A stretch of DNA of 64,000 nt, taken from Algoriphagus kandeliae. GTDB lineage: Bacteria; Bacteroidota; Bacteroidia; Cytophagales; Cyclobacteriaceae. The first letter of the stretch is position 1. Each line of letters begins with the position of its first letter. The translations under genes were made by a program, and so were the position numbers. The stretch spans positions 496,001 through 560,000 of the forward strand of contig NZ_SPSB01000004.1 of assembly GCF_004571135.1 (NCBI RefSeq), in the 5' to 3' direction. The notes under the pieces were generated by a model. That model did no database searches. It was not told the DNA's origin and worked only from the letters and a program-made list of their open reading frames with translations. This document shows, piece by piece, positions 16,225-25,295 of the stretch.

Positions 16225-16232
16225 CAAAGGTA
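16225..16232 (-). promoter_or_regulatory. -7 element TACCTTTG for rpsU
   Basis: TACCTTTG on the minus strand, 7 bp upstream of the Shine-Dalgarno. The leader would be about 15-20 nt and consist mostly of the Shine-Dalgarno. Confidence 0.65.
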
Positions 16233-16351
16233 GAATAAATAATTGGAAATCTGAAAGATTGGAAGATTATAAAATTTGAATCAAGCAAAACTAAAAATGA
16301 CCGGATTCATATAAGCTGATTTTTTAGCCCTATTTCAAGCGAAAATCACAC

Positions 16352-16383
16352 AAAAAAAGTCCAACCCGTTCGAGTTGGACTTT
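16352..16383 (-). terminator. Intrinsic terminator of atpD-atpC
   Basis: AAAGTCCAAC (16356-16365) pairs with GTTGGACTTT (16374-16383) around an 8-nt loop. On the minus strand a T-run follows. It lies 26 bp past the atpC stop. Confidence 0.9.
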
Positions 16384-16408
16384 CATTTATTACATATTGG
16401 TAATTGAA

Positions 16409-16654
16409 TTAGCCTACTACTTTTTCAGCCAACACAACAATCATGTTGTTCTTTACTTCTACCACACCGCCATCTACTATCATAGATTGCTTTCCTTCTT
16501 TTGTGGTAAAGGAAACCGTCCCTTTTGCCAAAGCAGAAACAATCGGAGCGTGATTATTCAACACCTGAAATGCACCAGAAGCACCTGGAAAAGAAGCTTC
16601 TGACACTTCTCCCTGAAATACTTTTTTATCCGGTGTAACGATTTCTAATTGCAT
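16409..16654 (-). CDS. atpC: F1Fo ATP synthase epsilon subunit, N-terminal domain only
   Basis: 81 aa, about 55 residues shorter than the E. coli subunit. Only the N-terminal beta-sandwich is present: LEIVTPDKKVF, GAFQVLNNHAPIVSAL and GGVVEVKNNMIVVLAE. The two C-terminal regulatory helices are absent. Short epsilon subunits are usual in Bacteroidota, so this is not a broken gene. The subunit joins gamma to the c-ring in the ATP synthase rotor. Without the helices it cannot adopt the up-state that inhibits ATP hydrolysis. It is 77 bp downstream of atpD in one unit. Confidence 0.93.
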   Translation of the reverse strand: MQLEIVTPDKKVFQGEVSEASFPGASGAFQVLNNHAPIVSALAKGTVSFTTKEGKQSMIVDGGVVEVKNNMIVVLAEKVVG

Positions 16655-16661
16655 GTTTTTC

Positions 16662-16692
16662 TAGTTATTGAGTAAATAGTTATTGAGTTAAA
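16662..16692. repeat. Short tandem duplication between atpD and atpC
   Basis: TAGTTATTGAGTAAA (16662-16676) is followed directly by TAGTTATTGAGTTAAA (16677-16692). These are two copies of a 15-16 bp unit in the atpD-atpC spacer. No function is evident. Confidence 0.8.
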
Positions 16693-16731
16693 AGTGAGAT
16701 TGCCACACTTAATACCCAGTAACTAATTTTC

Positions 16732-18310
<1,579 letters not shown>

Positions 18311-18455
18311 GGATATTTGGAAAATTAATCCATTCAATTTCAAAGACCTGTTGGCTTTCGCGCTTTGTTCCTCGCTTTAAAATTTCCTTTCTTTTCAAAT
18401 TCCTTTTCCAGAAAAGATTTTGGGGAGGTTTTTATATTATGTATTCAAAAATTCA

Positions 18456-18959
18456 TCACTCCAAAACCCTTCTTGCAAATAAAAAAGCCTTATCCCAATA
18501 GCGATTACTCAGGTAATCTTCTGTCACGCCCAGGGATGTTGATGCATGGATAAAACGAATATCCCCTTTCTTTACCTCAGTGACTATTCCCGCATGGGTC
18601 ACCCGATTCCGCCGTTTACTTGTAGCAAAAAATAGCATGTCTCCTGGCTTTAGTTCACGAAGAGAAACTTTCTTCCCCTGCTTTGCCTGATCGGCTGACA
18701 TACGAGGAAGGTTTATCCCAACCGCATAATAAGAATGAAAGATTAAAGCAGAGCAATCAATTCCTGCACGACCGGTACCTCCATATTTATAAGGTGTCCC
18801 ATAATAAGATTTGGCAGTTTGAATGACCGTAAAAACGGGATCCTCCTTTGATAGTTTAGATGACTTGCAGGAGAAAAAAACCAATCCTGAAATGAGCAAA
18901 AACCAAGCAAAAAGCTTTTTAGAATACTTTTGAGATAAGTAGGTATTTTGCTTGCTCAT
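18456..18959 (-). CDS. NlpC/P60 (C40) cell-wall hydrolase lipoprotein
   Basis: 167 aa starting at MSKQNTYLSQ; the upstream in-frame ATG adds a stretch that would disrupt the signal. The signal peptide ends in a lipobox GLVFFSC (lipidated Cys31). The NlpC/P60 domain has GTPYKYGGTGRAGIDCSAL with catalytic C69, THAG with H122, and the third polar residue H138 in FIHAS. Such enzymes cut peptidoglycan stem peptides (usually gamma-D-Glu-diaminopimelate). It would be tethered to a membrane facing the periplasm. It is divergent from the MBL-rhodanese gene. Confidence 0.92.
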   Translation of the reverse strand: MSKQNTYLSQKYSKKLFAWFLLISGLVFFSCKSSKLSKEDPVFTVIQTAKSYYGTPYKYGGTGRAGIDCSALIFHSYYAVGINLPRMSADQAKQGKKVSLRELKPGDMLFFATSKRRNRVTHAGIVTEVKKGDIRFIHASTSLGVTEDYLSNRYWDKAFLFARRVLE

Positions 18960-19090
18960 ACAATCAATTTTAATAACTAACCGTTTCTGATGCAACTAAA
19001 TTGCTCCAAAAAACATTTATAATCCATCAGTCGTCTGACTGTCTTTTGGTTACGTGACATGCGTCACCGAAACTGACTTTTGTCAGGTTT

Positions 19091-19098
19091 TAACTTTG
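19091..19098 (+). promoter_or_regulatory. -7 element TAACTTTG before the MBL-rhodanese gene
   Basis: TAACTTTG, 30 bp before the ATG. No clear -33 partner is seen at standard distance; TTTTG at 19078-19082 is too close. Confidence 0.5.
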
Positions 19099-19128
19099 TG
19101 CTATCAAATTCGAAAAACCATATAGAAA

Positions 19129-20475
19129 ATGAATATCCAACAATTTTATGACGAAGGCTTGGCACATGCCAGCTATGCAATCTTAAGTGAAGGAAAAGTA
19201 GCCTTGGTTGACCCAGGAAGAAATCCTCGACAGTATTATGATTTTGCAGAAGCAAACAATGCACAAATCGTTGCAGTCATTGAAACTCACCCACACGCGG
19301 ATTTCGTGAGTTCTCACTTGGAATTCCATCAAAATGAAGGAGCAAGTATTTATGTTTCCAAACTAGTAGGCGCAGAATATCCTCACACTGGATTCGACGA
19401 GGGAGATTCTTTCCAAATGGGAAAAGTTTCTTTCCATTCATTGCATACACCAGGTCACTCCCCGGATTCTATCAGCATTTTGTTGAAAGATGAAAATGGA
19501 AAAGACTATGCGCTATTCTCCGGTGACACCTTATTTATTGGTGATGTGGGTCGTCCTGATTTGCGTGAAAAAGCTGGAAACATGAAGGCTCAACGTGAAG
19601 AATTGGCGAAAATGATGTACCACACTGTACAGGATAAATTGAAGCCTTTGGCAGACGATGTAATTGTTTACCCGGCTCACGGTGCAGGTTCACTTTGTGG
19701 CAAAAACCTAAGCGATGCCCGCCAGTCTACTATTGGTGAGCAGCGTGCTACCAACTGGGCATTTGGAGATGTAGATGAGCAAACATTTGTAAACTCTCTT
19801 TTGGAAGGACAGCCATACATTCCAAAATACTTCGGATATGATGTGGATATGAATAAAAAAGGTGCTCCTGCCTACCAGCGTTCCATCTCTCGAGTAAGCA
19901 TTTGGCCAGAAGGGTCTAACATTCCTGCAGGTGCTTTGGTAATTGATACCCGTGAGCAGGACAAATTCCGCGCAGGTCATATCCCGGGCGCTATCAACAT
20001 CATGAATGGTGGAAAATTTGAAACCTGGTTGGGATCTATCGTAGGTCCAGAAGAGCATTTCTTCCTAGTGGCTGACTCTGCCGCAGAACTTGAAATTCTA
20101 ATCTTCAAAGCTGCAAAAATTGGCTATGAGCAATTGATCAAAGGTGCTGTGGTCAACCCTGCTGGAATGACCGAAACTGAAAGCACTTTCGATGTAGAAG
20201 CATTCAAAGCTAATCCAGATACCTTTACAATTGTAGATATCCGAAGTGCAGATGAGCACAAAAACACTCCAATCTTTGAAGAAAGCATCAATATTCCTTT
20301 GCACGAATTACGCGAGCGAGCTGGAGAAATTCCAGCTGACAAACCTGTAGTAGTTCACTGTGCAGGTGGATATCGATCAGCAGCCGGTTCTAGTATCGTA
20401 TCTGGTACTTTAAAAGGAGCCGAGGTGCTTGATTTCAGCGAAGCAATCAAAGATTTCCAAGAAGTTGTTCACTAA
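19129..20475 (+). CDS. Metallo-beta-lactamase fold / double rhodanese protein (persulfide dioxygenase-like)
   Basis: 448 aa. The N-terminal MBL domain has the metal motif THPHADF (H54, H56, D58), then HTPGHSPDS near residue 111, SGDTLFIGDVGRPDL near residue 130 and PAHGAGS near residue 185. Two rhodanese domains follow. The first (about 255-350) has AD instead of the catalytic Cys (FLVADSAAELE); the second has HCAGGYRSA with an intact Cys near residue 409. This layout is that of CstB-like or ETHE1-type proteins, which oxidise glutathione or low-molecular persulfides to sulfite or thiosulfate. A sulfide-detoxification role in the cytoplasm is therefore likely, but the substrate is not proven. 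It is monocistronic with its own terminator. Confidence 0.9.
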   Translation: MNIQQFYDEGLAHASYAILSEGKVALVDPGRNPRQYYDFAEANNAQIVAVIETHPHADFVSSHLEFHQNEGASIYVSKLVGAEYPHTGFDEGDSFQMGKVSFHSLHTPGHSPDSISILLKDENGKDYALFSGDTLFIGDVGRPDLREKAGNMKAQREELAKMMYHTVQDKLKPLADDVIVYPAHGAGSLCGKNLSDARQSTIGEQRATNWAFGDVDEQTFVNSLLEGQPYIPKYFGYDVDMNKKGAPAYQRSISRVSIWPEGSNIPAGALVIDTREQDKFRAGHIPGAINIMNGGKFETWLGSIVGPEEHFFLVADSAAELEILIFKAAKIGYEQLIKGAVVNPAGMTETESTFDVEAFKANPDTFTIVDIRSADEHKNTPIFEESINIPLHELRERAGEIPADKPVVVHCAGGYRSAAGSSIVSGTLKGAEVLDFSEAIKDFQEVVH

Positions 20476-20503
20476 GCGAATGGCGAAAGTTGATTAATCA
20501 CCT

Positions 20504-20535
20504 AAAGTCCCTGAAGAATTTCAGGGACTTTTTTT
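20504..20535 (+). terminator. Intrinsic terminator of the MBL-rhodanese gene
   Basis: 12-bp stem AAAGTCCCTGAA/TTCAGGGACTTT (20504-20515 with 20520-20531), loop GAAT, then T-run to 20535. Confidence 0.93.
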
Positions 20536-20612
20536 ATTTCATATTGGTTAAAAAAATTAGAATCGCCCCAAGCATTTTCACTAATTTGGAGGCTTAAAAG
20601 GAATCGAAAAAG

Positions 20613-20852
20613 ATGAGTAGGGAAGAGTTTAGAAATATGCCTTTACACCAAAAGATCAAAACCCTTTACCTGGAAGGGACTTTCGTGGTGGCTATTCGCT
20701 ACTATCGGCATAAGATCAATCTTTACCTATTGGAAAATGAATACATCGAGGTCTTTTATAATCACAAGGAAGACAAAATTGATAAAATAGATTTTTTGCC
20801 CCGAGATCATAGCCGAATGAAGTTCTACTTGGATCAGATCAAATTGGCATAA
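20613..20852 (+). CDS. Small conserved-looking hypothetical protein (79 aa)
   Basis: 79 aa with ATG start. It is rich in aromatic and charged residues (MPLHQKIKTLYLEGTFVVAIRYY, then LYLLENEYIEVFYNHKEDKIDKIDF). The pattern of a short helix followed by beta-strands and the well-formed terminator behind it support a real gene. There is no signal peptide or membrane segment. I do not recognise the family. It stands alone between two terminators. Confidence 0.7.
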   Translation: MSREEFRNMPLHQKIKTLYLEGTFVVAIRYYRHKINLYLLENEYIEVFYNHKEDKIDKIDFLPRDHSRMKFYLDQIKLA

Positions 20853-20890
20853 TTGCTCACAAAGTCGCAACGCCGCAAAGTGTTTTCAAC

Positions 20891-20926
20891 AAAAAAACCG
20901 CAGAATTTACGTCCTGCGGTTTTTTT
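20891..20926. terminator. Bidirectional terminator between the 79-aa gene and the S9 peptidase
   Basis: AAAAAAACCGCAG (20891-20903) pairs with CTGCGGTTTTTTT (20914-20926), giving A/T tracts on both sides. It serves both convergent genes. A degenerate CGCAAAG-type repeat (20861-20881) precedes it. Confidence 0.9.
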
Positions 20927-20938
20927 AAAATTTATTCT

Positions 20939-23125
20939 TTACAGCTTTCGTTTCAAGAAATCAGTCATTTGCGTGTACAAATGCCAAGTGGTATTTCCTC
21001 CGTAAATCCCATGGTTTCGATTTGGATAATAGAAAGTCTCAAACTGTTTATCCGCCGCAATTAATGCATTGACCAGGTCGACTGTATTTTGAAAGTGCAC
21101 ATTGTCGTCTCCTGTTCCATGGATCAACAAGAAATTTCCTTTCAGTTTATTCACATGGGTAATCGGACTATTGTCATCATACCCAGCTGGATTTAATTGA
21201 GGAGTTTGTAGATAACGCTCCGTATAGATCGTGTCATAATACCTCCACGTAGTCACCGGTGCAACTGCAATGGCTGTTTTAAACACATCATTACCAATCA
21301 TCAACGCTAGGGAAGACATATAACCACCATAAGACCAGCCCCAGATTCCGATTCGGTTGGCATCTACATAAGGTTGCTTCGCAAAGTATTTAGCGCCTTC
21401 GATTTGGTCAATGGTTTCCAGTTTTCCAAGATTGGCATAAGTGGCATGCTTGAAATCACGTCCACGTGCTCCTGTCCCTCTATTGTCCACACAGGCAACG
21501 ATATACCCTTCTGCTACCAAAGCTTGATGCCAGAAATCTCGGGTTCCTCCCCAGGAATTCCGTACGTTTTGAGAACCTGGTCCTCCGTAGACATACATCA
21601 AAACCGGATATTTCTTGTTTGGATCAAAATCAGCAGGCTTGATCACATAGCCGTTCAATTCTGTTCCATCAACTGTTGGGAAAGAGAAAAACTCCTTTTT
21701 CCCTAAAGCAAAACTTTTCAATCGATCCTGCAACTCAGCATTATCTTCCAAAACTTTAATATCCTTTCCAGAAGCTTCCTTCAAAGTTACTACGACCGGT
21801 GAATCCGCTGTCGAATAGTAATCAATAAAAAAGCGATGGTCAGGACTCATGTTAATGGTATGGGAGCCTTTGGATGGAGTTAGTTCCTTTTTGTTTTTTC
21901 CAGATAGATCTATCACATAAAAATTTCGCTCCAAAGGAGATGCCTCTGTGGAAACAAAGTAAACCTTCTTAGCTTTTTCATCTACTCCTACTAATTCGGA
22001 TACTTCCCAGGGACCGGAAGTCACCTGTCGAATCAAGCTCCCATCCATTGCATGATGATAAATATGCTTATAACCGTCTTGTTCGGAAGTGCGAATAAAG
22101 CTCTTTCCATCACTCAGGTATTGCAGATTATCATTGAAATCCAAGTCTACATAGGTATCTGCTTTTTCAGACAAAATCAGCTTGCTTTCACCTGTAGTGG
22201 CATTTGCATGGAAAAGATCCAATTGATTTTGGAGCCGATTAAGACGGATGAATGCCAATTGATTAGGATCCTGAGTCCAGTAAATTCTAGGCAAATAAAT
22301 ATCTGTTTCTGAGCCTGCATCCATTTTTGATGTTTGGCCGGAAGCCAAATCGTAAACACGAATACTTACTTCGGAATTTTTCTCACCAGCTTTTGGGTAT
22401 TTAAAGCGGTAATCTTCTGGATATAATTTGCCCCAAAGCTGCATGTTGAATTCAGGGACCTCTGTCTCATCGAACCGAATAAAAGCGATTTTCTTTCCGT
22501 CAGGAGACCATTTAAAAGCCTGTGCCATAGAAAATTCCTCCTCATATACCCAATCAGCAGATCCATTGATGATTTTATTCCATTCTCCATCAGTAGTAAT
22601 TTGAGTAAGCTTATTCGTGGCCAATTCGACCATATAGAGGTTGTTTTCCTTTACAAATGCGACCTTATCATTATCTGGAGAAAGGGTAGCATAGGAAATT
22701 TTCTCACCATTCATCAGCTGTTGTTTTTCTCCAGTGACTAAATCAACCACGTAAAAAACACCCTTACTAGATCGGCGATAAATGGACTCCACATCTGTTG
22801 CAATCAGTGCTTTGGATTCATCCGCATTGAAAGAATAAGAAGTAAAGTTGATACCCAAAACTCTTCCGTCTAGCAACACTTCCTCTTCTTCTCCTGTCGC
22901 CAAATTAATTTTAACTACGGCGGGAAAACCAGCTCTATTTACCAGGGAACTGTAGTATTGTCCGTCTTTCATCCAGTTGATTCCGTAGACAGACTTTTGG
23001 GAAAAAGTGCCTTTTTTGAAGACATCTTCAAGCGTCACTTTTTTTAAGGCTTGAGCCTGAAGTCCTGATGTAGCCAAGACAAAGATCAAAAGAAGCAAAC
23101 CGCCTTTTTTCAAGCTTTCAATCAT
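20939..23125 (-). CDS. S9 family prolyl oligopeptidase / dipeptidyl-peptidase IV-like
   Basis: 728 aa from MIESLKKGG, with a clear signal peptide ending near LQAQA; the upstream ATG would add 23 non-signal residues. An N-terminal beta-propeller (about residues 60-470, WTQDPNQLAFIRLNRLQN etc., with the DPP4-type EE motif YEEEF near residue 192) precedes the alpha/beta-hydrolase. Catalytic residues are Ser598 in GWSYGGYMS, Asp at 673-674 in GTGDDNVHF and His705 in NRNHGIYG. It removes N-terminal X-Pro dipeptides in the periplasm or outer membrane, feeding peptide catabolism. It starts 68 bp from a REP-like palindrome. Confidence 0.93.
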   Translation of the reverse strand: MIESLKKGGLLLLIFVLATSGLQAQALKKVTLEDVFKKGTFSQKSVYGINWMKDGQYYSSLVNRAGFPAVVKINLATGEEEEVLLDGRVLGINFTSYSFNADESKALIATDVESIYRRSSKGVFYVVDLVTGEKQQLMNGEKISYATLSPDNDKVAFVKENNLYMVELATNKLTQITTDGEWNKIINGSADWVYEEEFSMAQAFKWSPDGKKIAFIRFDETEVPEFNMQLWGKLYPEDYRFKYPKAGEKNSEVSIRVYDLASGQTSKMDAGSETDIYLPRIYWTQDPNQLAFIRLNRLQNQLDLFHANATTGESKLILSEKADTYVDLDFNDNLQYLSDGKSFIRTSEQDGYKHIYHHAMDGSLIRQVTSGPWEVSELVGVDEKAKKVYFVSTEASPLERNFYVIDLSGKNKKELTPSKGSHTINMSPDHRFFIDYYSTADSPVVVTLKEASGKDIKVLEDNAELQDRLKSFALGKKEFFSFPTVDGTELNGYVIKPADFDPNKKYPVLMYVYGGPGSQNVRNSWGGTRDFWHQALVAEGYIVACVDNRGTGARGRDFKHATYANLGKLETIDQIEGAKYFAKQPYVDANRIGIWGWSYGGYMSSLALMIGNDVFKTAIAVAPVTTWRYYDTIYTERYLQTPQLNPAGYDDNSPITHVNKLKGNFLLIHGTGDDNVHFQNTVDLVNALIAADKQFETFYYPNRNHGIYGGNTTWHLYTQMTDFLKRKL

Positions 23126-23192
23126 ATTCAAAGTATTTTTTGGGTGTATAGATCGGTAGTAGTCGGCGAATATAATAAATTCAGACTGTATC

Positions 23193-23224
23193 ACCCTCCA
23201 AGGGCTCTGAGCCCCTTGGAGGGT
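23193..23224. repeat. REP-like palindrome, left of the RAYT
   Basis: 12-bp stem ACCCTCCAAGGG/CCCTTGGAGGGT with an 8-nt loop. It is the same size as the palindrome at 23843, differing by two compensated base pairs. It lies between divergent genes, so a terminator role makes little sense even though T residues follow. Confidence 0.85.
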
Positions 23225-23272
23225 TTTTTAGTTGAGTGAAGTTGATTATTTTAATGAATAAAATCTGAGAGA

Positions 23273-23836
23273 ATGCCTCGTCCATTGACAAAGTTTGAGT
23301 CCGGTAAGTATTATCATGTTTGGACTCATGCAATTGGTAAAGAGAATCTATTTAGAGAAAAGGAGAATTATTATTTCTTCTTAAAAAAATACGAAATACA
23401 TATTTCTCCAATTGCTAAGACTTTTGCCTATTGCTTAATGCCAAATCATTTTCATTTTATGATTCAAATTCGAGAAGAATCTTTGAAAGAACCTAGCCAG
23501 TCATTTGCAAACTTATTAAACTCATATGCCCAAGCATTTAATAAGATGTATAACAGAAAGGATAATTTATTCAACTCAAACATAAAACGGAGAGAAATCA
23601 AAGAAGACGCCTATTTCAGTAGGTGCATTACCTATATCCATCAAAACCCTACTCATCATGGATTTATCAAAGGTTTTGAAAAATGGGAATTCAGCTCTTG
23701 GAATGCATTTATGTCTTCAAAACCGACAAAAATTGAAAAAAATGCAGTCTTGGAATGGTTTGGAGGTCTAACTGGATTTGAAAAGGACCATCAGAAATTC
23801 TTTGGTTCTGAGGAGGAATTAATATTCGGAATATAA
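23273..23836 (+). CDS. REP-associated tyrosine transposase (Y1, IS200-like, RAYT)
   Basis: 187 aa. The HUH nuclease motif is MPNHFHF (H59, H61) and the single catalytic Tyr is Y121 in CITYIHQNPTHHG. The opening SGKYYHVWTHAIGKENLF is the standard RAYT beginning. It is full length and appears intact. RAYTs are single-domain, domesticated relatives of IS200/IS605 transposases that nick REP palindromes. Both flanks here carry such palindromes (23193 and 23843). It would act on single-stranded DNA during replication or repair. Neighbours are ordinary core genes. Confidence 0.93.
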   Translation: MPRPLTKFESGKYYHVWTHAIGKENLFREKENYYFFLKKYEIHISPIAKTFAYCLMPNHFHFMIQIREESLKEPSQSFANLLNSYAQAFNKMYNRKDNLFNSNIKRREIKEDAYFSRCITYIHQNPTHHGFIKGFEKWEFSSWNAFMSSKPTKIEKNAVLEWFGGLTGFEKDHQKFFGSEEELIFGI

Positions 23837-23842
23837 ACTTCA

Positions 23843-23875
23843 ACTCTCCGAGGGATTTTGAAACCCTCGGAGAGT
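23843..23875. repeat. REP-like palindrome, right of the RAYT
   Basis: 12-bp stem ACTCTCCGAGGG/CCCTCGGAGAGT, 9-nt loop, 7 bp after the transposase stop. Relative to 23193 the stem differs at two positions and both partners have changed too, so pairing is preserved. Confidence 0.88.
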
Positions 23876-23936
23876 AATTAAAGCTTGGAGCATCGATAGA
23901 TTTTAACATACTTTGTTGAAGAAATTTTTCCCCACA

Positions 23937-24926
23937 ATGAAGAAAAAAATTGCCTTGGTTACTGGAGGATTCACAGGTGAATCTGTCATTTCCCTGAAAA
24001 GTGCCGCAGTCGTAGAAAAAACCATAGACCGAGATCTTTATGACGTCTATAAAATCCTGATTTATCCAGGCAATTGGTATTTTGAATCAGTTTCAGGGGA
24101 AAATATCCCGGTTGACCTAAATGATTTCAGTATCCAAATCGCTGAGAAAAAAATCACTTTTGATGGAGTTTTTAATATTCTTCATGGTTCACCAGGTGAG
24201 GACGGAAAACTTGCTGGATACTTCGACATGCTTGGCATCCCTTACACCACTTGCGATCAATTGACTTCAGCTATCACCATGAACAAAGGCTACACCAAGG
24301 CAATCGTGGCTGATATCCCTGAATTGAATATCGCGAAGTCAATCCAGCTTTTTGAAAACTCTGGGCAAAATAGAAAGCGGATTGAATCCGAATTAAAACT
24401 TCCACTCTTCATCAAACCCAACAATGGTGGAAGCTCCATCGGGATGAGCAAAGTCAAAACTTGGGAAGAATTGCCAGAAGCCTTGGAGAAAGCTTTCGCT
24501 GAGGACAAGCAAGTGTTGGTAGAAGAATTTGTCTCCGGTAGGGAGTTTTCCATTGGTGTTTTCCGAGGGAAGGGTGAAATCACGGTTCTACCTGCTACTG
24601 AAATCGTAAGCAGTAAGGAATTTTTTGACTTCGAGGCAAAATACACGGCAGGAGTGACTGAAGAAATCACTCCGGGTCGAATGAATGAGGAAGAAGTGGC
24701 TCGTGTAGCAAGAATTGTCGAAAAGGTCTATGAAAAGTTAAACTGTAAGGGTGCCGTTCGGATTGATTATTTCTTAGAGCATGAAACAGGCAAGTTTTTC
24801 TTTATCGAAATCAATACCGTTCCAGGTCAAACCGAAACAAGCCTTATTTCCCAGCAAGTTCGGGCAATAGGAATGGATGTGAAAGACTTCTATACCCAAT
24901 TGATTGAGGAGATGTTTGAAGGATAA
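23937..24926 (+). CDS. ddl: D-alanine--D-alanine ligase
   Basis: 329 aa starting at MKKKIALVTGGFTGESVISLKSA. The ATP-grasp features are present: VFNILHGSPGEDGKLAGYFDMLGIPYTTC near residue 75, the P-loop NNGGSSIGMSK near residue 162, EEFVSGREFS near residue 200, and the metal-binding FFIEINTVPGQTETSLIS near residue 288. It joins two D-Ala molecules in the cytoplasm for peptidoglycan precursor synthesis. In this group the usual GLTxxS end is FTxTSLIS-like, consistent with D-Ala rather than D-Lac specificity, but this is not decisive. It is followed by 370 bp of non-coding repeat. Confidence 0.94.
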   Translation: MKKKIALVTGGFTGESVISLKSAAVVEKTIDRDLYDVYKILIYPGNWYFESVSGENIPVDLNDFSIQIAEKKITFDGVFNILHGSPGEDGKLAGYFDMLGIPYTTCDQLTSAITMNKGYTKAIVADIPELNIAKSIQLFENSGQNRKRIESELKLPLFIKPNNGGSSIGMSKVKTWEELPEALEKAFAEDKQVLVEEFVSGREFSIGVFRGKGEITVLPATEIVSSKEFFDFEAKYTAGVTEEITPGRMNEEEVARVARIVEKVYEKLNCKGAVRIDYFLEHETGKFFFIEINTVPGQTETSLISQQVRAIGMDVKDFYTQLIEEMFEG

Positions 24927-25069
24927 GTATTCTCTTAGAATATCTTCTCGCAAAGACGCAGCGGCGCAAAGAATTCTAAAAATAGAATTCCTAGAAGTAA
25001 GTTTTATTTGGCCATCTAGCCATTTATCTCCAAAAAAAGAAAGCCCATTTTGTGAAGTTAAGCCGAAGC

Positions 25070-25236
25070 TATCTTGCCGGAGGCATATCTCCACGAGCAA
25101 AGCGAGTGCTATCTTGTGAGGCATGACCGAACATAAGTTACTGGATATTTCACGAGCATTGCGAATGCTATTTCAATCGCATTTCGCCGAAGGCATATTT
25201 CGCTCGACTAAGGAGAGCATATTTCCCTAATATTTC
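25070..25236. repeat. Array of TATTTC/TATCTT hexamers separated by short dyad spacers
   Basis: The 370-bp gap 24927-25295 has no gene. Hexamers TATCTT/TATCTC/TATTTC occur at 25070, 25086, 25110, 25146, 25169, 25196, 25220 and 25231, with start-to-start distances including 24, 23, 24 and 11 bp. Spacers carry small dyads, for example GCATT-GCG-AATGC (25156-25168). The phrases GCCG(G/A)AGGCATAT and CGAGCA-N2-GCGA-N-TGCTAT each occur twice. A separate CGCAAAG-type repeat lies at 24950-24971. The architecture matches 1399-1568. The purM promoter follows directly. Function unknown. Confidence 0.75.
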
Positions 25237-25259
25237 CTTCCCCAATGAATTGGAATCTG

Positions 25260-25267
25260 TAACTTTG
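25260..25267 (+). promoter_or_regulatory. -7 element TAACTTTG for purM
   Basis: TAACTTTG, 28 bp before the purM ATG. It sits directly after the hexamer array, whose last copies fall in the -33 region. Confidence 0.55.
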
Positions 25268-25295
25268 TCCTTTGGTAACCAATCCCAAAAACCAC

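Larger units (their letters stand above)
23193..23875 (+). mobile_element. REP-associated transposase unit (RAYT with flanking palindromes)
   Basis: The Y1 transposase gene is bracketed by two related 12-bp-stem palindromes, as in REPtron-type units. No further copies of the palindrome were found by eye in the window. No target duplication is recognised. Confidence 0.7.

Noticed and set aside
16409..16654. atpC as a truncated gene
   Set aside because: The N-terminal domain is complete, a terminator follows in normal position, and short epsilon is typical of the phylum.
23193..23224. Left palindrome as an ordinary terminator
   Set aside because: It sits between divergent genes, where no transcript ends, and has a covarying partner on the far side of the transposase. 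A terminator function in addition cannot be excluded.
24927..25069. Purine riboswitch or small RNA before purM
   Set aside because: No conserved purine aptamer core or terminator-like switch was recognised; the region is degenerate repeat.
25070..25236. CRISPR-like look of regularly spaced hexamers
   Set aside because: Repeats are only 6 bp, spacers of 5-30 bp are too short and contain dyads, and no cas genes are present.
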